The notes under the pieces are model-generated. The model did not search any database. It was not told the DNA's origin and saw only the letters and a list, made by a program, of their open reading frames with translations. Below are positions 23,915 through 34,015 of a DNA stretch of 39,059 nt, piece by piece. The translations under genes were made by a program, and so were the position numbers. Within the stretch, counting starts at the first letter, position 1, and each line of letters opens with the position of its first letter. The stretch lies in the NCBI GenBank assembly GCA_003576535.1, contig QXCQ01000206.1, positions 1 to 39,059 of the forward strand. The letters are read 5' to 3'. The DNA is from Nakamurella silvestris (GTDB taxonomy: Bacteria; Actinomycetota; Actinomycetes; Mycobacteriales; Nakamurellaceae).

Positions 23915-24964
23915 TCAGTCCCGCGGTACCGACCGCTCGCCCGATCCACGGGCGATGAGGTGGGTGGGCAGCACGATCCGTCGCGGCGGCTGCAGGTCGC
24001 CGTCCAGCCGCGAGGTCACCAATTCGGCGCCCAGCTCCCCCATCCGCTCGGGATCATGGGCGACCACCGTCACACCGAGCAGGTCGGCGAGGTCGAAATC
24101 GTCGAAGCCGACAAGGGCGGGCGGATCCGCCAGATCACGCAGGGCCCGCATGGCACCGATGGTGATCCGGTTGTTCGCGGTGAAGATCGCCGTCGGCCGC
24201 TCCGGCAGCGCCAGCAGGTCCCGCACTGCTGCCGCGGCGGAATCCAGGTCGTGGGACTCCGTACGCAGGTACCGGTCCCACCCCTGGATACCGGCCTCGG
24301 TCATCGCCGACTCGAATCCGCCGATACGTTCCCGGTGGGTGCTCAGCCTGCTCAGGTCGCCGACCAGACCGATCCGCCGATGTCCCTGGGCGAGAAGATG
24401 GTCGATCGCCTGCCTGGTGCCGCCGCGGTTGTCCAGGACGATGGTGTCGGCGTCCAGGTCCTCGGCCGGCCGGTCGAGGAAGATCATCGGCACACCCAGC
24501 TGGCGTTCGGCCTCCAGGTAGGAATGGTCGCTGCTGCTCGTGACGATCATCAACGCACTGACCCGGCGGTCCAACATGTCCGAGATCAGGGAGTACTCCA
24601 CCGCCGAGTCCTCATCGGTGGACGCGGTGATCAGCTGTTTGCCCTGGGCCCGCAGCAACCGCTCGGCCCCCCGGGCGATACGCGCGTAGAACGGGTTGCT
24701 GACATCACCGATGATCAGGCCGACCGAACTCGATCGTGCGCCGGCGCGGAGTTCCCGGGCGATGGCATTACGCCGGAACCCGAGCTGTTCGGCAGCGGCC
24801 AGCACGCGTTCGGCGGTCTCGGCGGCGACCCACTGCTCCCCGTTCAGCACCCGGGAGGCGGTTTTGATGCTCACACCGGAGAGTTCTGCGAGCTGCCGCA
24901 GGGTCGGCCGGGACTTCGGCCCGGCCGGCGAAGCGACCGCGGCCGGGTCAGGCTGAACGTGCAT
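23915..24964 (-). CDS. LacI family transcriptional regulator
   Basis: A 349-residue LacI-family repressor. The helix-turn-helix is at about 20-65 (PTLRQLAELSGVSIKTASRVL, then AAETAERVLAAAEQLGFRRN). The sensor domain begins SVGLIIGDVSNPFYARI and includes ALVGFDDFDLADLLGVTVVA. The ATG at 24964 has GAGGG a few bases upstream. It is divergent from gdhA with a 302-bp gap and precedes the ROK gene on the same strand. Its target is unclear: glutamate dehydrogenase is an unusual LacI target, so sugar genes elsewhere are as likely. Confidence 0.9.
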   Translation of the reverse strand: MHVQPDPAAVASPAGPKSRPTLRQLAELSGVSIKTASRVLNGEQWVAAETAERVLAAAEQLGFRRNAIARELRAGARSSSVGLIIGDVSNPFYARIARGAERLLRAQGKQLITASTDEDSAVEYSLISDMLDRRVSALMIVTSSSDHSYLEAERQLGVPMIFLDRPAEDLDADTIVLDNRGGTRQAIDHLLAQGHRRIGLVGDLSRLSTHRERIGGFESAMTEAGIQGWDRYLRTESHDLDSAAAAVRDLLALPERPTAIFTANNRITIGAMRALRDLADPPALVGFDDFDLADLLGVTVVAHDPERMGELGAELVTSRLDGDLQPPRRIVLPTHLIARGSGERSVPRD

Positions 24965-26616
<1,652 letters not shown>

Positions 26617-26627
26617 TCACCGCTGTG

Positions 26628-26663
26628 GCCGTTGGTCACCCCTGCGTCGGGGTGACCAACGGC
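26628..26663. terminator. Terminator hairpin overlapping the end of the flavoprotein gene
   Basis: Arms GCCGTTGGTCACCCC (26628-26642) and 26649-26663 are perfectly complementary (15 bp, 6-base loop). It starts 11 bases after the gdhA stop. The stop codon and last nine codons of the convergent flavoprotein gene lie inside it. Confidence 0.85.
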
Positions 26664-28912
26664 GGTGCCACGTTGAAGTTGTCGCGGAATACATTGGTGG
26701 GGTCGTAGGTGGATTTGAGCGCCTGCAACCGCCGGAGGGTGTCCGCCGGGTAGGCGTCCGCGAGTCGCTCCGCCCGCAGGTCCGTCTCGAAGTTGATGTA
26801 CAGACCCGAGAAATGGCCGTACAGCTCGTCCCAGGCCGCGTCCGTCCTGGTCCGGTCGGACCCGAAGACGGACACACAGAAGTTCGCCGAGCGGTTGGCA
26901 TAGGCGGTCGCCTCCGGTGCTACATCCGCGACAGCCCCTCCCACCGAACGGATCTGGAAGAAGTACACCGCGCCACCGCGCAGCAGATCGGCGGCCGCCG
27001 CCGCGAAGGCCGGGGTGATGTGATCGATCAACCCGGTCCGGGCGACCGGGTCCCCCTGCCCGTTGTGGATGCCGTCGGGCACGTTCATGATCGCCGCGTA
27101 CGGCAGGATCTGGGCCGCCTGGTCGACCAGGGGCGCGATCTCGGCGATGGGCTGGAGCCGCCCGACCACGGTGGCCGGGTCGTCGGAGTCCACCACCGAA
27201 TAGACGTGGGCGATGGGTGGCTGCCCCGGACGGGAGCGCCCCATCGACAGGAAACTCGTCAGATCCCGGGGTGCGCTCTCGACCGCACTCCCCCAGCGCT
27301 GCAACATCTCCGCCGTGTCCGAGGCATCGAAGGCGAGTTGGGCGAAGCCGACGTCACCCACCTCGTCCACCTCGAACTCGAAGGCGACGACGATCCCCAG
27401 GTTCGCCCCCGCACCCCGCACACCCCAGAAGAGTTCGGCGTTCTCCTCCTCGTCGGCACGGACGACGCTGCCGTCGGCCAACACCATCTCCACCGCCCGG
27501 AGATGGTCGATGGTCAGCCCGTGCTCGCGGACGAGCCAGCCGATGCCGCCGGCCGTCGCCAACCCGCCGACCCCCACCCCGCCGTAGTCGCCCGAGCTCA
27601 ACGCCCACCCGTGGGGGGCCAGGGCTGCCGCGACCTCGGCCCACCGGGCTCCGGGCCCGACCCTGATCCGCCGCGTCACCGGGTCGAGAACCTCGATCCG
27701 ATCGAGCTTTCCGACATCGATGACGATACCGCCGTCATTGGTCGAACGACCGCTGATCCCGTGCCCACCGCTGCGGATCGACAGCGGAACCGGCTGGGTC
27801 CGGGCGAAGGCCAACGCCTCCACCACGTCCTGGACCTCCCCTGCCTGGATCACCAGACCGGGTGATCCGCCGCGCAGGTAGGTCGACCGCACCCGGTCGT
27901 AGGCCGTGTCCCCCGGTTCGACCGAGATCCCCTGGAGACGGTCCGGGAGCCCGTCGTAGTTGATGGACTCCCGACGCCGCGAGAGTGTCGCGGTACTCCG
28001 CACCCGGCCCGTGGGTGTCCCGGCCGCGCCGCGGTGCTCGTCGAGGGCGGCGCGGAGTTCACCGACCACTTCCTGGGCGAACCTGCGCAGGGTGTCCGGG
28101 TCGTCCGATCCGAGGATCAGCGTGGAGATCCCCTCCTCGACGACCAGCGGCAGCAGCTCCTGGACCCACTGCGTCGCCGGCCCGTTCAGGAAGGAACCCG
28201 TTGCGGCGGAGAAGGTCCCGGTGATGTTGAGCAGGCGGCGGACCTCCCGCGGGTCCCGGCCGGCCTCGACCGCGGCAGCGTCGATGGCGATGTTCCCGGC
28301 CCGAAGGTCCCCGGGCTTCAGATAGGCAAGGGACGGCAGCCAACCGTCGGCCGTTGATCCGACCAGCCGGAGCATCCGCGGTTTGTAGGCCCCGACCCAG
28401 ATCGGGATGTCATGGGCCGGCGAGGGACCTCGTTTCGCCCCGTTCACGTGATGGTGGCGGCCGTCCACGCGCAGGACGGATCGGTTGCCGGCGTCCCAGA
28501 TGCCGCGGATGACCTCCATCCCTTCGCCGAGCGCCTCGATGGACTCACCGGCCGAGAGTCGGGCCGTCCCCATGGCTGCCATGGCGTCCCAGAACGCCCC
28601 CGCTCCCAGGGCGAGGTCGAAACGGCCGCCCGACAACAGGTCGAGGCTCGCGGCCGCACGGGCGGTGACGGCGGCAGGCCGCATCGGCAGGTTCAGCACA
28701 TTGGGTGCGATCCGGATCCTCTCGGTCCGGGCAGCCACCCAGGTCATCAGGGTCCAGGTGTCGTGGAACCCGGGCTGGTACGGGTGGTCCTGGAAGGTCA
28801 CCAGGTCGTAACCGAGTTCCTCACTCAGCACCGCGAGCTGGACCGCGCCGTCCGGCGGGGTGTTGGACGGGGTGATGAAGGTACCGAATTCGAGCCGATG
28901 TCCGTAGTCCAC
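26636..28912 (-). CDS. LLM flavin monooxygenase-like / FAD-linked oxidase fusion protein
   Basis: A 758-residue two-enzyme fusion. Residues 1 to ~285 are a luciferase-like (LLM, F420/FMN) domain: FGTFITPSNTPPDGAVQLAV, ERIRIAPNVLNLPMRPAAV, LDLLSGGRFDLALGAG, IPIWVGAYKPRML. Residues ~330-505 are a PCMH-type FAD domain with RSGGHGISG, whose His384 is the covalent FAD site, and VGVGGLATAGGIGWL. The usual second FAD-linking Cys is Asp here (SSGDYGGVG), so FAD is probably linked once. Residues ~700-745 are the berberine-bridge tail (AYPADTLRRLQALKSTYDPTNVF). The GTG at 28912 has GAGGA six bases upstream; the GTG at 28918 directly abuts it. Divergent from the MarR gene. Confidence 0.92.
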   Translation of the reverse strand: MDYGHRLEFGTFITPSNTPPDGAVQLAVLSEELGYDLVTFQDHPYQPGFHDTWTLMTWVAARTERIRIAPNVLNLPMRPAAVTARAAASLDLLSGGRFDLALGAGAFWDAMAAMGTARLSAGESIEALGEGMEVIRGIWDAGNRSVLRVDGRHHHVNGAKRGPSPAHDIPIWVGAYKPRMLRLVGSTADGWLPSLAYLKPGDLRAGNIAIDAAAVEAGRDPREVRRLLNITGTFSAATGSFLNGPATQWVQELLPLVVEEGISTLILGSDDPDTLRRFAQEVVGELRAALDEHRGAAGTPTGRVRSTATLSRRRESINYDGLPDRLQGISVEPGDTAYDRVRSTYLRGGSPGLVIQAGEVQDVVEALAFARTQPVPLSIRSGGHGISGRSTNDGGIVIDVGKLDRIEVLDPVTRRIRVGPGARWAEVAAALAPHGWALSSGDYGGVGVGGLATAGGIGWLVREHGLTIDHLRAVEMVLADGSVVRADEEENAELFWGVRGAGANLGIVVAFEFEVDEVGDVGFAQLAFDASDTAEMLQRWGSAVESAPRDLTSFLSMGRSRPGQPPIAHVYSVVDSDDPATVVGRLQPIAEIAPLVDQAAQILPYAAIMNVPDGIHNGQGDPVARTGLIDHITPAFAAAAADLLRGGAVYFFQIRSVGGAVADVAPEATAYANRSANFCVSVFGSDRTRTDAAWDELYGHFSGLYINFETDLRAERLADAYPADTLRRLQALKSTYDPTNVFRDNFNVAPPLVTPTQG

Positions 28913-28922
28913 GACCACTCCT

Positions 28923-28990
28923 CAACAAGGTTGTTGCACCAATCATATGTCTCACAACTCAGTTGTGTCACAAGGCAGCGGTGATAATCT
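28923..28990. promoter_or_regulatory. Divergent promoter-operator of flavoprotein and MarR genes
   Basis: Two palindromes lie here: CAACAA-GG-TTGTTG (28923-28936) and CACAACT-C-AGTTGTG (28953-28967). A promoter for the MarR gene fits TTGTGT (28963-28968), 16 bp, TAATCT (28985-28990). The -10 ends six bases before the MarR ATG, so the message should start at the ATG. The second palindrome overlaps the -35, as expected for MarR autorepression. Confidence 0.65.
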
Positions 28991-28996
28991 GGACAC

Positions 28997-29530
28997 ATGC
29001 GTTCACGTGACCAGGCCGCACCGGTCGAGATCGACGATCTGGGCTGGTCCCTGGCCATGGTGCTGCGGGACTGGCACCAACGGGTGGAACGGGCCGTCGG
29101 CGACCTGCCCCACGGCCCTCGTGGGTATCAGATCCTCGCGGCCGTGGTCCGGGACGAACCCCCCACCCAGGTGGCGCTCGCCACCCAGCTGGGGATCGAC
29201 CGGACCGTCATCACCTACCTCATCGACGCCCTGGTGCAGGCCGGTCTCGTCGAACGCATCCAGGACCCGGCCGACCGCCGGGCGCGCCGGATCGTGGCGA
29301 CGACCACGGGCAGGGACACCCTGAAGACCCTGCAGCACGAGGTCCTGCTCACCGAGAACGACCTGCTGTCCCATCTGTCCGAGCCCGAACGCCTGACCCT
29401 GCGCAACATCCTGCGCCGCACGGCCGAATCCGTCTACGGCTCCGCGCCCGACACCGACCCGTGCGAGGCCGTCGCCACCGCCCTCACCGAGGGAACCGGG
29501 AGGCAAGGCCGCTCCCGAACGCCGCGCTGA
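28997..29530 (+). CDS. MarR family regulator, probably leaderless
   Basis: A 177-residue winged-helix regulator. The DNA-binding core is TQVALATQLGIDRTVITYLI (about 55-74) followed by the wing GLVERIQDPADRRARRIVAT. Flanking helices form the dimer interface. No ribosome site precedes the ATG, and TAATCT ends six bases upstream, which fits a leaderless transcript. It is divergent from the LLM-FAD fusion gene across two palindromes and very probably represses it. The inducer is likely an aromatic or other flavoprotein substrate. Two Cys-free stretches make a thiol switch unlikely; one Cys is near the C-terminus. Confidence 0.9.
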   Translation: MRSRDQAAPVEIDDLGWSLAMVLRDWHQRVERAVGDLPHGPRGYQILAAVVRDEPPTQVALATQLGIDRTVITYLIDALVQAGLVERIQDPADRRARRIVATTTGRDTLKTLQHEVLLTENDLLSHLSEPERLTLRNILRRTAESVYGSAPDTDPCEAVATALTEGTGRQGRSRTPR

Positions 29531-29542
29531 CCGGAGCGCGGC
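29521..29542 (+). terminator. Short terminator hairpin after the MarR gene
   Basis: GCCGCGCT (29521-29528) pairs perfectly with AGCGCGGC (29535-29542) across six bases. The stem overlaps the MarR stop codon. No U-tract. Confidence 0.5.
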
Positions 29543-29586
29543 GACCCGAACGGTCAGCACATGTCCGGGTCCGTATCCTCCGTGGG

Positions 29587-31002
29587 ATGACCACCACCGC
29601 ACGCCGCCGCCGGGATGTCGCCATCGCCGGTGGCCTCGGAGTGGTCGTGCTGGTGGTGGCCACCGCCCTGTACCTCACGAGCGATGCCCACAGTGTGGCC
29701 CACCGGTCGAGCGAGGCCATCGAGGTGACCGCCCCGCACAGCGCACCGTCACGTCTCACCGAGCGATGGACATCAAGCACGCCAGTCGATTTCGCCCCCC
29801 TGGTCTCCCCCTACGGTGTCGTGGTCACCGGTGACGGGCACACCGTGACCGGCCTGGATGCAGCGACCGGGCAGCCACGTTGGACCTACGGCCGCTCCAA
29901 CCTGTCGATGTGCGCCCTCACCTCCGGGGACACCGCTCCGGCCCGGATCACCGACGGCTCAGGGGTGCACGGCATCCTGGTCGCCTTCGCCAAGGGTGAC
30001 CACTGCTCCGAGATCACCGTGCTCGACCCGCGCACCGGGGACATCGTCAGCAAGGACGGCATCCCACGCCAGCGCACCACCCTGACCGAACTCGGAGCGG
30101 TGATCGCCTTCGGCGGCTCCTACGCGGCGAGTGCGACACCCGACCTGATCGAGATGTGGCGATCGGACCTGGTGCGCACCATCCAGTACGGGAACCAGCC
30201 GACCCCGGTCAAACCCGGCACCCGACACCTGGGCTGCGCGTTCACCGACATCGCTTTGGCGAGCACCCATTTCGCCACTCTGGAGGACTGCCCGGACACC
30301 TCCGCCGACAGTCGACTCGTCATCAACTACGCCGATCCCGGCAACACCCCCATCGGCCGGAAGAAGGACTGGAACACCTTCAAGTTCCTCCCGCGGGGGG
30401 AATTCGATCTCGGGGCCGAGCACGCCCGGATCGTGGGCATCACCCGGACCGAGGTGGCGGTCCTGGTGGACGAACCGGCCCCCGCCGTGGTGGTCTACGG
30501 CACCGGGACCACGGTCCCGCCTACGGGGACGACCACCGGCGCCCCCACCACGGGTGCAACACCGACGGGCACCACACCGACGGGCACCGCCGACGATCCT
30601 GTCGAACCGGTCTTCACCGAGATCTCCCGCGCCCCGGTCGATGTGCCCGCGGAAGGGATCGCCGAATCCCTGGACCCGACCACACCAGGGGTCCACCCGA
30701 CGGCGAGCACGATCAGCGGCGACAGCCGGTACAGCGTCATCGGCCAGACCCTGCTGGCGGTCCGCGGGGCCAGGCTCGCCGACCACTGGACCATGGACGG
30801 CGTGCTCGGCACGGTGTCGGTCGTCGGCTCGCAGGTGCTGGTGCCGGTCGCCGGGGGCCTGGCCGTCGTGGACGGCGGGACCGGCCGGCTGTTACGGACC
30901 ATCCCCGTCGATCGGGGCGGCTACACCGGGCCGGTCGACGTCCGCACCTCGGGTGACATGGTGATCGAGATCCGTGGGGCCGAGGTCGTCGCCTACTCCT
31001 GA
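29587..31002 (+). CDS. Membrane-anchored beta-propeller (PQQ-like) protein
   Basis: A 471-residue protein with a basic start (MTTTARRRRD) and one membrane segment (about 11-33), so most of it is extracytoplasmic. The rest has PQQ-repeat-like blades: GHTVTGLDAATGQPRWTYGR, ITVLDPRTGDIVSKDG, LLAVRGARLADHWTMDG, LAVVDGGTGRLLRTIP. Four Cys (in SMCALTS, DHCSEI, HLGCAF and EDCPD) may pair. A Pro/Thr/Gly-rich low-complexity insert (about 315-340) splits the propeller. ATG 29587 lacks a ribosome site, with TATCCT seven bases before it. Similar membrane propellers are common in actinobacteria and have no assigned function. Confidence 0.8.
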   Translation: MTTTARRRRDVAIAGGLGVVVLVVATALYLTSDAHSVAHRSSEAIEVTAPHSAPSRLTERWTSSTPVDFAPLVSPYGVVVTGDGHTVTGLDAATGQPRWTYGRSNLSMCALTSGDTAPARITDGSGVHGILVAFAKGDHCSEITVLDPRTGDIVSKDGIPRQRTTLTELGAVIAFGGSYAASATPDLIEMWRSDLVRTIQYGNQPTPVKPGTRHLGCAFTDIALASTHFATLEDCPDTSADSRLVINYADPGNTPIGRKKDWNTFKFLPRGEFDLGAEHARIVGITRTEVAVLVDEPAPAVVVYGTGTTVPPTGTTTGAPTTGATPTGTTPTGTADDPVEPVFTEISRAPVDVPAEGIAESLDPTTPGVHPTASTISGDSRYSVIGQTLLAVRGARLADHWTMDGVLGTVSVVGSQVLVPVAGGLAVVDGGTGRLLRTIPVDRGGYTGPVDVRTSGDMVIEIRGAEVVAYS

Positions 31003-31099
31003 TCGGGGCGCCCGTGATCGGCAGCAGCATGAGGACAGACGACCACCGGGTGCGCCATGATGGTGCCTCCTGGAACCCCCGACCTGAGGCGGATCGACG

Positions 31100-31681
31100 A
31101 TGCAGACCCCCGAGCCGACCACGGCGCGCAAACGCGGCCGGCCCACCGCTGCCGAGCGCGCCGAACGCAGGGACGAGATCCTTGATGCAGCGGTCGAGGA
31201 GTTCGGTCGTCAGGGTTATGCGGCAACAACTGTCGATCAGATCGCGGCCACCTGCCAGGTGACGAAGCGGACCATCTACACCTTCTTCGGCGACAAGACC
31301 GGTGTCTTCGCCGCGGCCGTCGGCCGTCTGCACGACCGCGTCGCCGCGGCGGACGAACCCGACGGGGTCCCGGCCGACCTGCCCACCCTGGCGACTCGGA
31401 TCACGATGGTCCTCCACTCGGCCGAGGCCGTCGGACTGCACCGGCTGGTGGTCGCCGAGGCGAACCGGTTCCCCGAACTGGCGGCGGCGTTCTACGCCAG
31501 CGGTCCCGAGCGCTACATCGGCATGCTCGGTGATCACGTCGGTGCCCGCACCGCCCCCGCCCTGTTCTCCCTGCTGCTCGGGGAACCGCACCGCAAACGC
31601 CTGCTCGGGATGCTGGGGCCGGCGACCGGGCCCGAGGCCCGGGCCCAGGCGCAGACCGCCCTGGCCCAGCTCCATCTCTGA
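31100..31681 (+). CDS. TetR/AcrR family regulator
   Basis: A 193-residue regulator. The N-terminal helix-turn-helix is at about 25-70 (RRDEILDAAVEEFGRQGYAA, TTVDQIAATCQVTKRTIYTFFGDK). A C-terminal all-helical ligand domain follows (LATRITMVLHSAEAVGLHRLV, EANRFPELAAAFYASG). It is upstream of pdhABC on the same strand, and an imperfect 24-bp palindrome lies between them, so it probably controls the PDH operon. A basic tail at the N-terminus (ARKRGRPTAAERAERR) may contact the DNA minor groove. Confidence 0.92.
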   Translation: MQTPEPTTARKRGRPTAAERAERRDEILDAAVEEFGRQGYAATTVDQIAATCQVTKRTIYTFFGDKTGVFAAAVGRLHDRVAAADEPDGVPADLPTLATRITMVLHSAEAVGLHRLVVAEANRFPELAAAFYASGPERYIGMLGDHVGARTAPALFSLLLGEPHRKRLLGMLGPATGPEARAQAQTALAQLHL

Positions 31682-31764
31682 CCCCTCCCGCAGGACCTCG
31701 CTCCCGACCGCTTCGCGTCGGGTTCTTCGAATCTCCCGCCACTCGTGACCGGGTTTTTCATCCA

Positions 31765-31788
31765 TAATGAGACGATGTAGTGTCATTA
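31765..31788 (+). promoter_or_regulatory. Candidate TetR operator upstream of pdhABC
   Basis: TAATGAGAC (31765-31773), six bases, GTGTCATTA (31780-31788): eight of nine positions pair. It is in an AT-rich island and overlaps a -10-like CATAAT (31763-31768). Repression by the TetR gene 84 bp upstream is the natural reading. Confidence 0.6.
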
Positions 31789-31862
31789 ATGATCCGCGGC
31801 GATGCCCACCCGCATCCGCCGCCCCACGACCGGCCCCACCAGGGTCGACACGAGGAGGGCCG

Positions 31863-33002
31863 ATGGCCACACGTACCCGCCCGTCCGGCGCATCGAAGTC
31901 CGTCGCGGGCCCCCGGAGGCAGGCAACTGCCCAGGCCGGGCACCCCACAGCCGATCCGGACCCGGCCGAGATGCTCGCCCTGTACCGGCAGATGGTCCTC
32001 GTCCGGCGTTTCGAGGAACGCGCCGCGCGTGCCTACACCCAGGCCCAGGTGGGCGGCTACTGCCACCTGAACCTCGGCGAAGAGGCCACGGTCGTCGGGC
32101 TGATGGCCGCGCTGGAACCCACGGACTACCTGTTCACCAACTATCGCGAGCACGGTTACGCCCTCGGCAAGGGCATCTCCCCCGGCCGGGTGATGGCCGA
32201 GCTCTACGGCCGGCAGGACGGGGTCTCACACGGCTGGGGCGGGTCCATGCACATGTTCGACGCCCGCGCCCGACTGCTCGGCGGCTACGGGATCGTCGGC
32301 GGCCAGCTCCCTCCGGCCACCGGAGCGGCCCTGGCGATCGACTACCGCGACGGCACCGAGATCGTGATGTGCCTGATGGGTGACGGCACCACCAACATCG
32401 GCGCCTTCCACGAGTCCTTGAACCTGGCTGCCTTGTGGGATCTGCCGATCGTCTACGTGATCGTGAACAACCAGCTGGGGATGGGCACCACCGTCGAGAT
32501 GGCATCGGCCGAACCGGAACTGCACCGCCGTGCCGCCTCCTACCGGATGGCCGCCGAGCGGGTCGACGGCAACGACCCGCTCGCGGTGCGGGATGCGGCC
32601 CGTCGGGCGGTCTCCTGCGCCCGGGACCGCCGGCCGTTCCTGCTGGAGGCCGTCAGCGGAAGACTGAAGGGCCACTCGGTGGTCGACCCGGCCAAGTACC
32701 GCTCGGCCGACGACACCCTCGCCGTACGATCGGCCGACCCGGTGACCGCCTTCGCCGCTCGCCTGCGCGAACTCGGGCACCTGGACGAGGAGACCGAAGC
32801 GTCCATCGACACCGCTGCCCTGCAGGAGGTTTCGGAGGCGGTCGCCTTCGCCGAGCAGAGTCCGCACCCGGAGGTGTCCACCCTGTTCGACCACACCTAT
32901 GCCACCGCCGTACCCAACGACTCCCGGCGGCTGCCGGGCGCTCCGCTCTTCCCGCCCCTGCCCACAGCGGCACCGTCGAACGTCACCGGAGGACGGCGAT
33001 GA
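31863..33002 (+). CDS. pdhA: Pyruvate dehydrogenase E1 component, alpha subunit
   Basis: A 379-residue thiamine-diphosphate enzyme subunit that decarboxylates pyruvate (or a related 2-oxo acid). The ThDP motif runs from GDG at 173-175 to NN at 202-203. Other blocks are MVLVRRFEERAARAYTQAQV, HLNLGEEATVVGLMAAL, YREHGYALGKG and SHGWGGSMHMF. The length and N-terminal extension are usual for PdhA; acetoin dehydrogenase (AcoA) is the main alternative and cannot be excluded by eye. ATG 31863 has GGAGG four bases upstream. The stop overlaps pdhB (ATGA). Confidence 0.92.
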   Translation: MATRTRPSGASKSVAGPRRQATAQAGHPTADPDPAEMLALYRQMVLVRRFEERAARAYTQAQVGGYCHLNLGEEATVVGLMAALEPTDYLFTNYREHGYALGKGISPGRVMAELYGRQDGVSHGWGGSMHMFDARARLLGGYGIVGGQLPPATGAALAIDYRDGTEIVMCLMGDGTTNIGAFHESLNLAALWDLPIVYVIVNNQLGMGTTVEMASAEPELHRRAASYRMAAERVDGNDPLAVRDAARRAVSCARDRRPFLLEAVSGRLKGHSVVDPAKYRSADDTLAVRSADPVTAFAARLRELGHLDEETEASIDTAALQEVSEAVAFAEQSPHPEVSTLFDHTYATAVPNDSRRLPGAPLFPPLPTAAPSNVTGGRR

Positions 33003-34015
33003 CCAGCATGACCTACCGCGAGGCGATCCGACAGACCCTTCGGTCGGAGATGAACCGGGACAACGATGTTCTCCTGCTCGGCGAGGAGATCGGCGTCTTC
33101 GAGGGCTCCTACAAGATCACCCAGGGTTTGCTCGCGGAGTTCGGCCCGAAGCGGGTTCGCGACACCCCCATCGCCGAAGAAGGATTCACCGGCGCTGCCG
33201 TGGGGGCGGCCATGCTCGGGCTGCGCCCGGTGGTCGAGATCATGACGATCAACTTCTCCCTGCTGGCCCTCGACCAGATCGTCAACCACGCGGCGAAGAT
33301 CTACGGGATGTTCGGCGGTCAGACGAGTGTCCCACTGGTCATCCGCACCCCGGGCGGGGGTGGCCAACAGCTGGGTGCCACCCATTCCCAGAACATCGAG
33401 CTGTACTACGCCTTCGTCCCCGGGATGAAGGTGGTCGCCCCCAGCACCCCGGCCGACGCGAAAGCACTGCTGACGGCTGCGATCCGGGACAACGACCCGG
33501 TGCTGTTCCTGGAGAACCTCGCCCTCTACAACACCCGCGGGGAGGTCCCCGACGGTGAGATCGAGATCGAGATCGGCCGGGCCGCGGTGACCAGACCCGG
33601 ACGGGATCTGACCCTGATCGGCTACTCGCGCACCGCTGCCGTGGCAGCCAGGATCGCCGAGGAGCTGTCCACCTCGGCGGGGCTGGACATCGAGGTGATC
33701 GACCTGCGGAGCCTGCGCCCGCTCGACCGGCCGACCCTCGTCGAATCCGTCCGGCGCACCGGGTGCGCCGTGGTGGTCGAGGACGACTGGCTCACCTACG
33801 GTATCGGCGCCGAGATCGCGGCCACCATCTCCGACGGGGCCTTCGACCACCTCGATGCGCCGGTCCGTCGCGTCGCGATGGCCGAGGTGCCGCTGCCGTA
33901 CGCGAAATCCCTGGAGACCGCCGCCCTGCCGTCGGACGCCGATCTCGTCGAAGCCATCCATCAGACCCTCGATGCCGTCGCGCATCGCCGCCTCCCCCAA
34001 GGTCCACGCCCATGA
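32999..34015 (+). CDS. pdhB: Pyruvate dehydrogenase E1 component, beta subunit
   Basis: A 338-residue transketolase-like beta subunit that completes the E1 heterotetramer and contributes to the ThDP site. Blocks: MTYREAIRQTLRSEMNRDND, LLLGEEIGVFEGSYKITQGL, DTPIAEEGFTGAAVGAAMLG, LGATHSQNIELYYAFVPGMK and VIDLRSLRPLD. Start by the ATGA overlap with pdhA, with GGAGG six bases upstream. Ends in a further ATGA overlap with pdhC, so the three subunits are translated as one coupled unit. Confidence 0.93.
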   Translation: MTSMTYREAIRQTLRSEMNRDNDVLLLGEEIGVFEGSYKITQGLLAEFGPKRVRDTPIAEEGFTGAAVGAAMLGLRPVVEIMTINFSLLALDQIVNHAAKIYGMFGGQTSVPLVIRTPGGGGQQLGATHSQNIELYYAFVPGMKVVAPSTPADAKALLTAAIRDNDPVLFLENLALYNTRGEVPDGEIEIEIGRAAVTRPGRDLTLIGYSRTAAVAARIAEELSTSAGLDIEVIDLRSLRPLDRPTLVESVRRTGCAVVVEDDWLTYGIGAEIAATISDGAFDHLDAPVRRVAMAEVPLPYAKSLETAALPSDADLVEAIHQTLDAVAHRRLPQGPRP

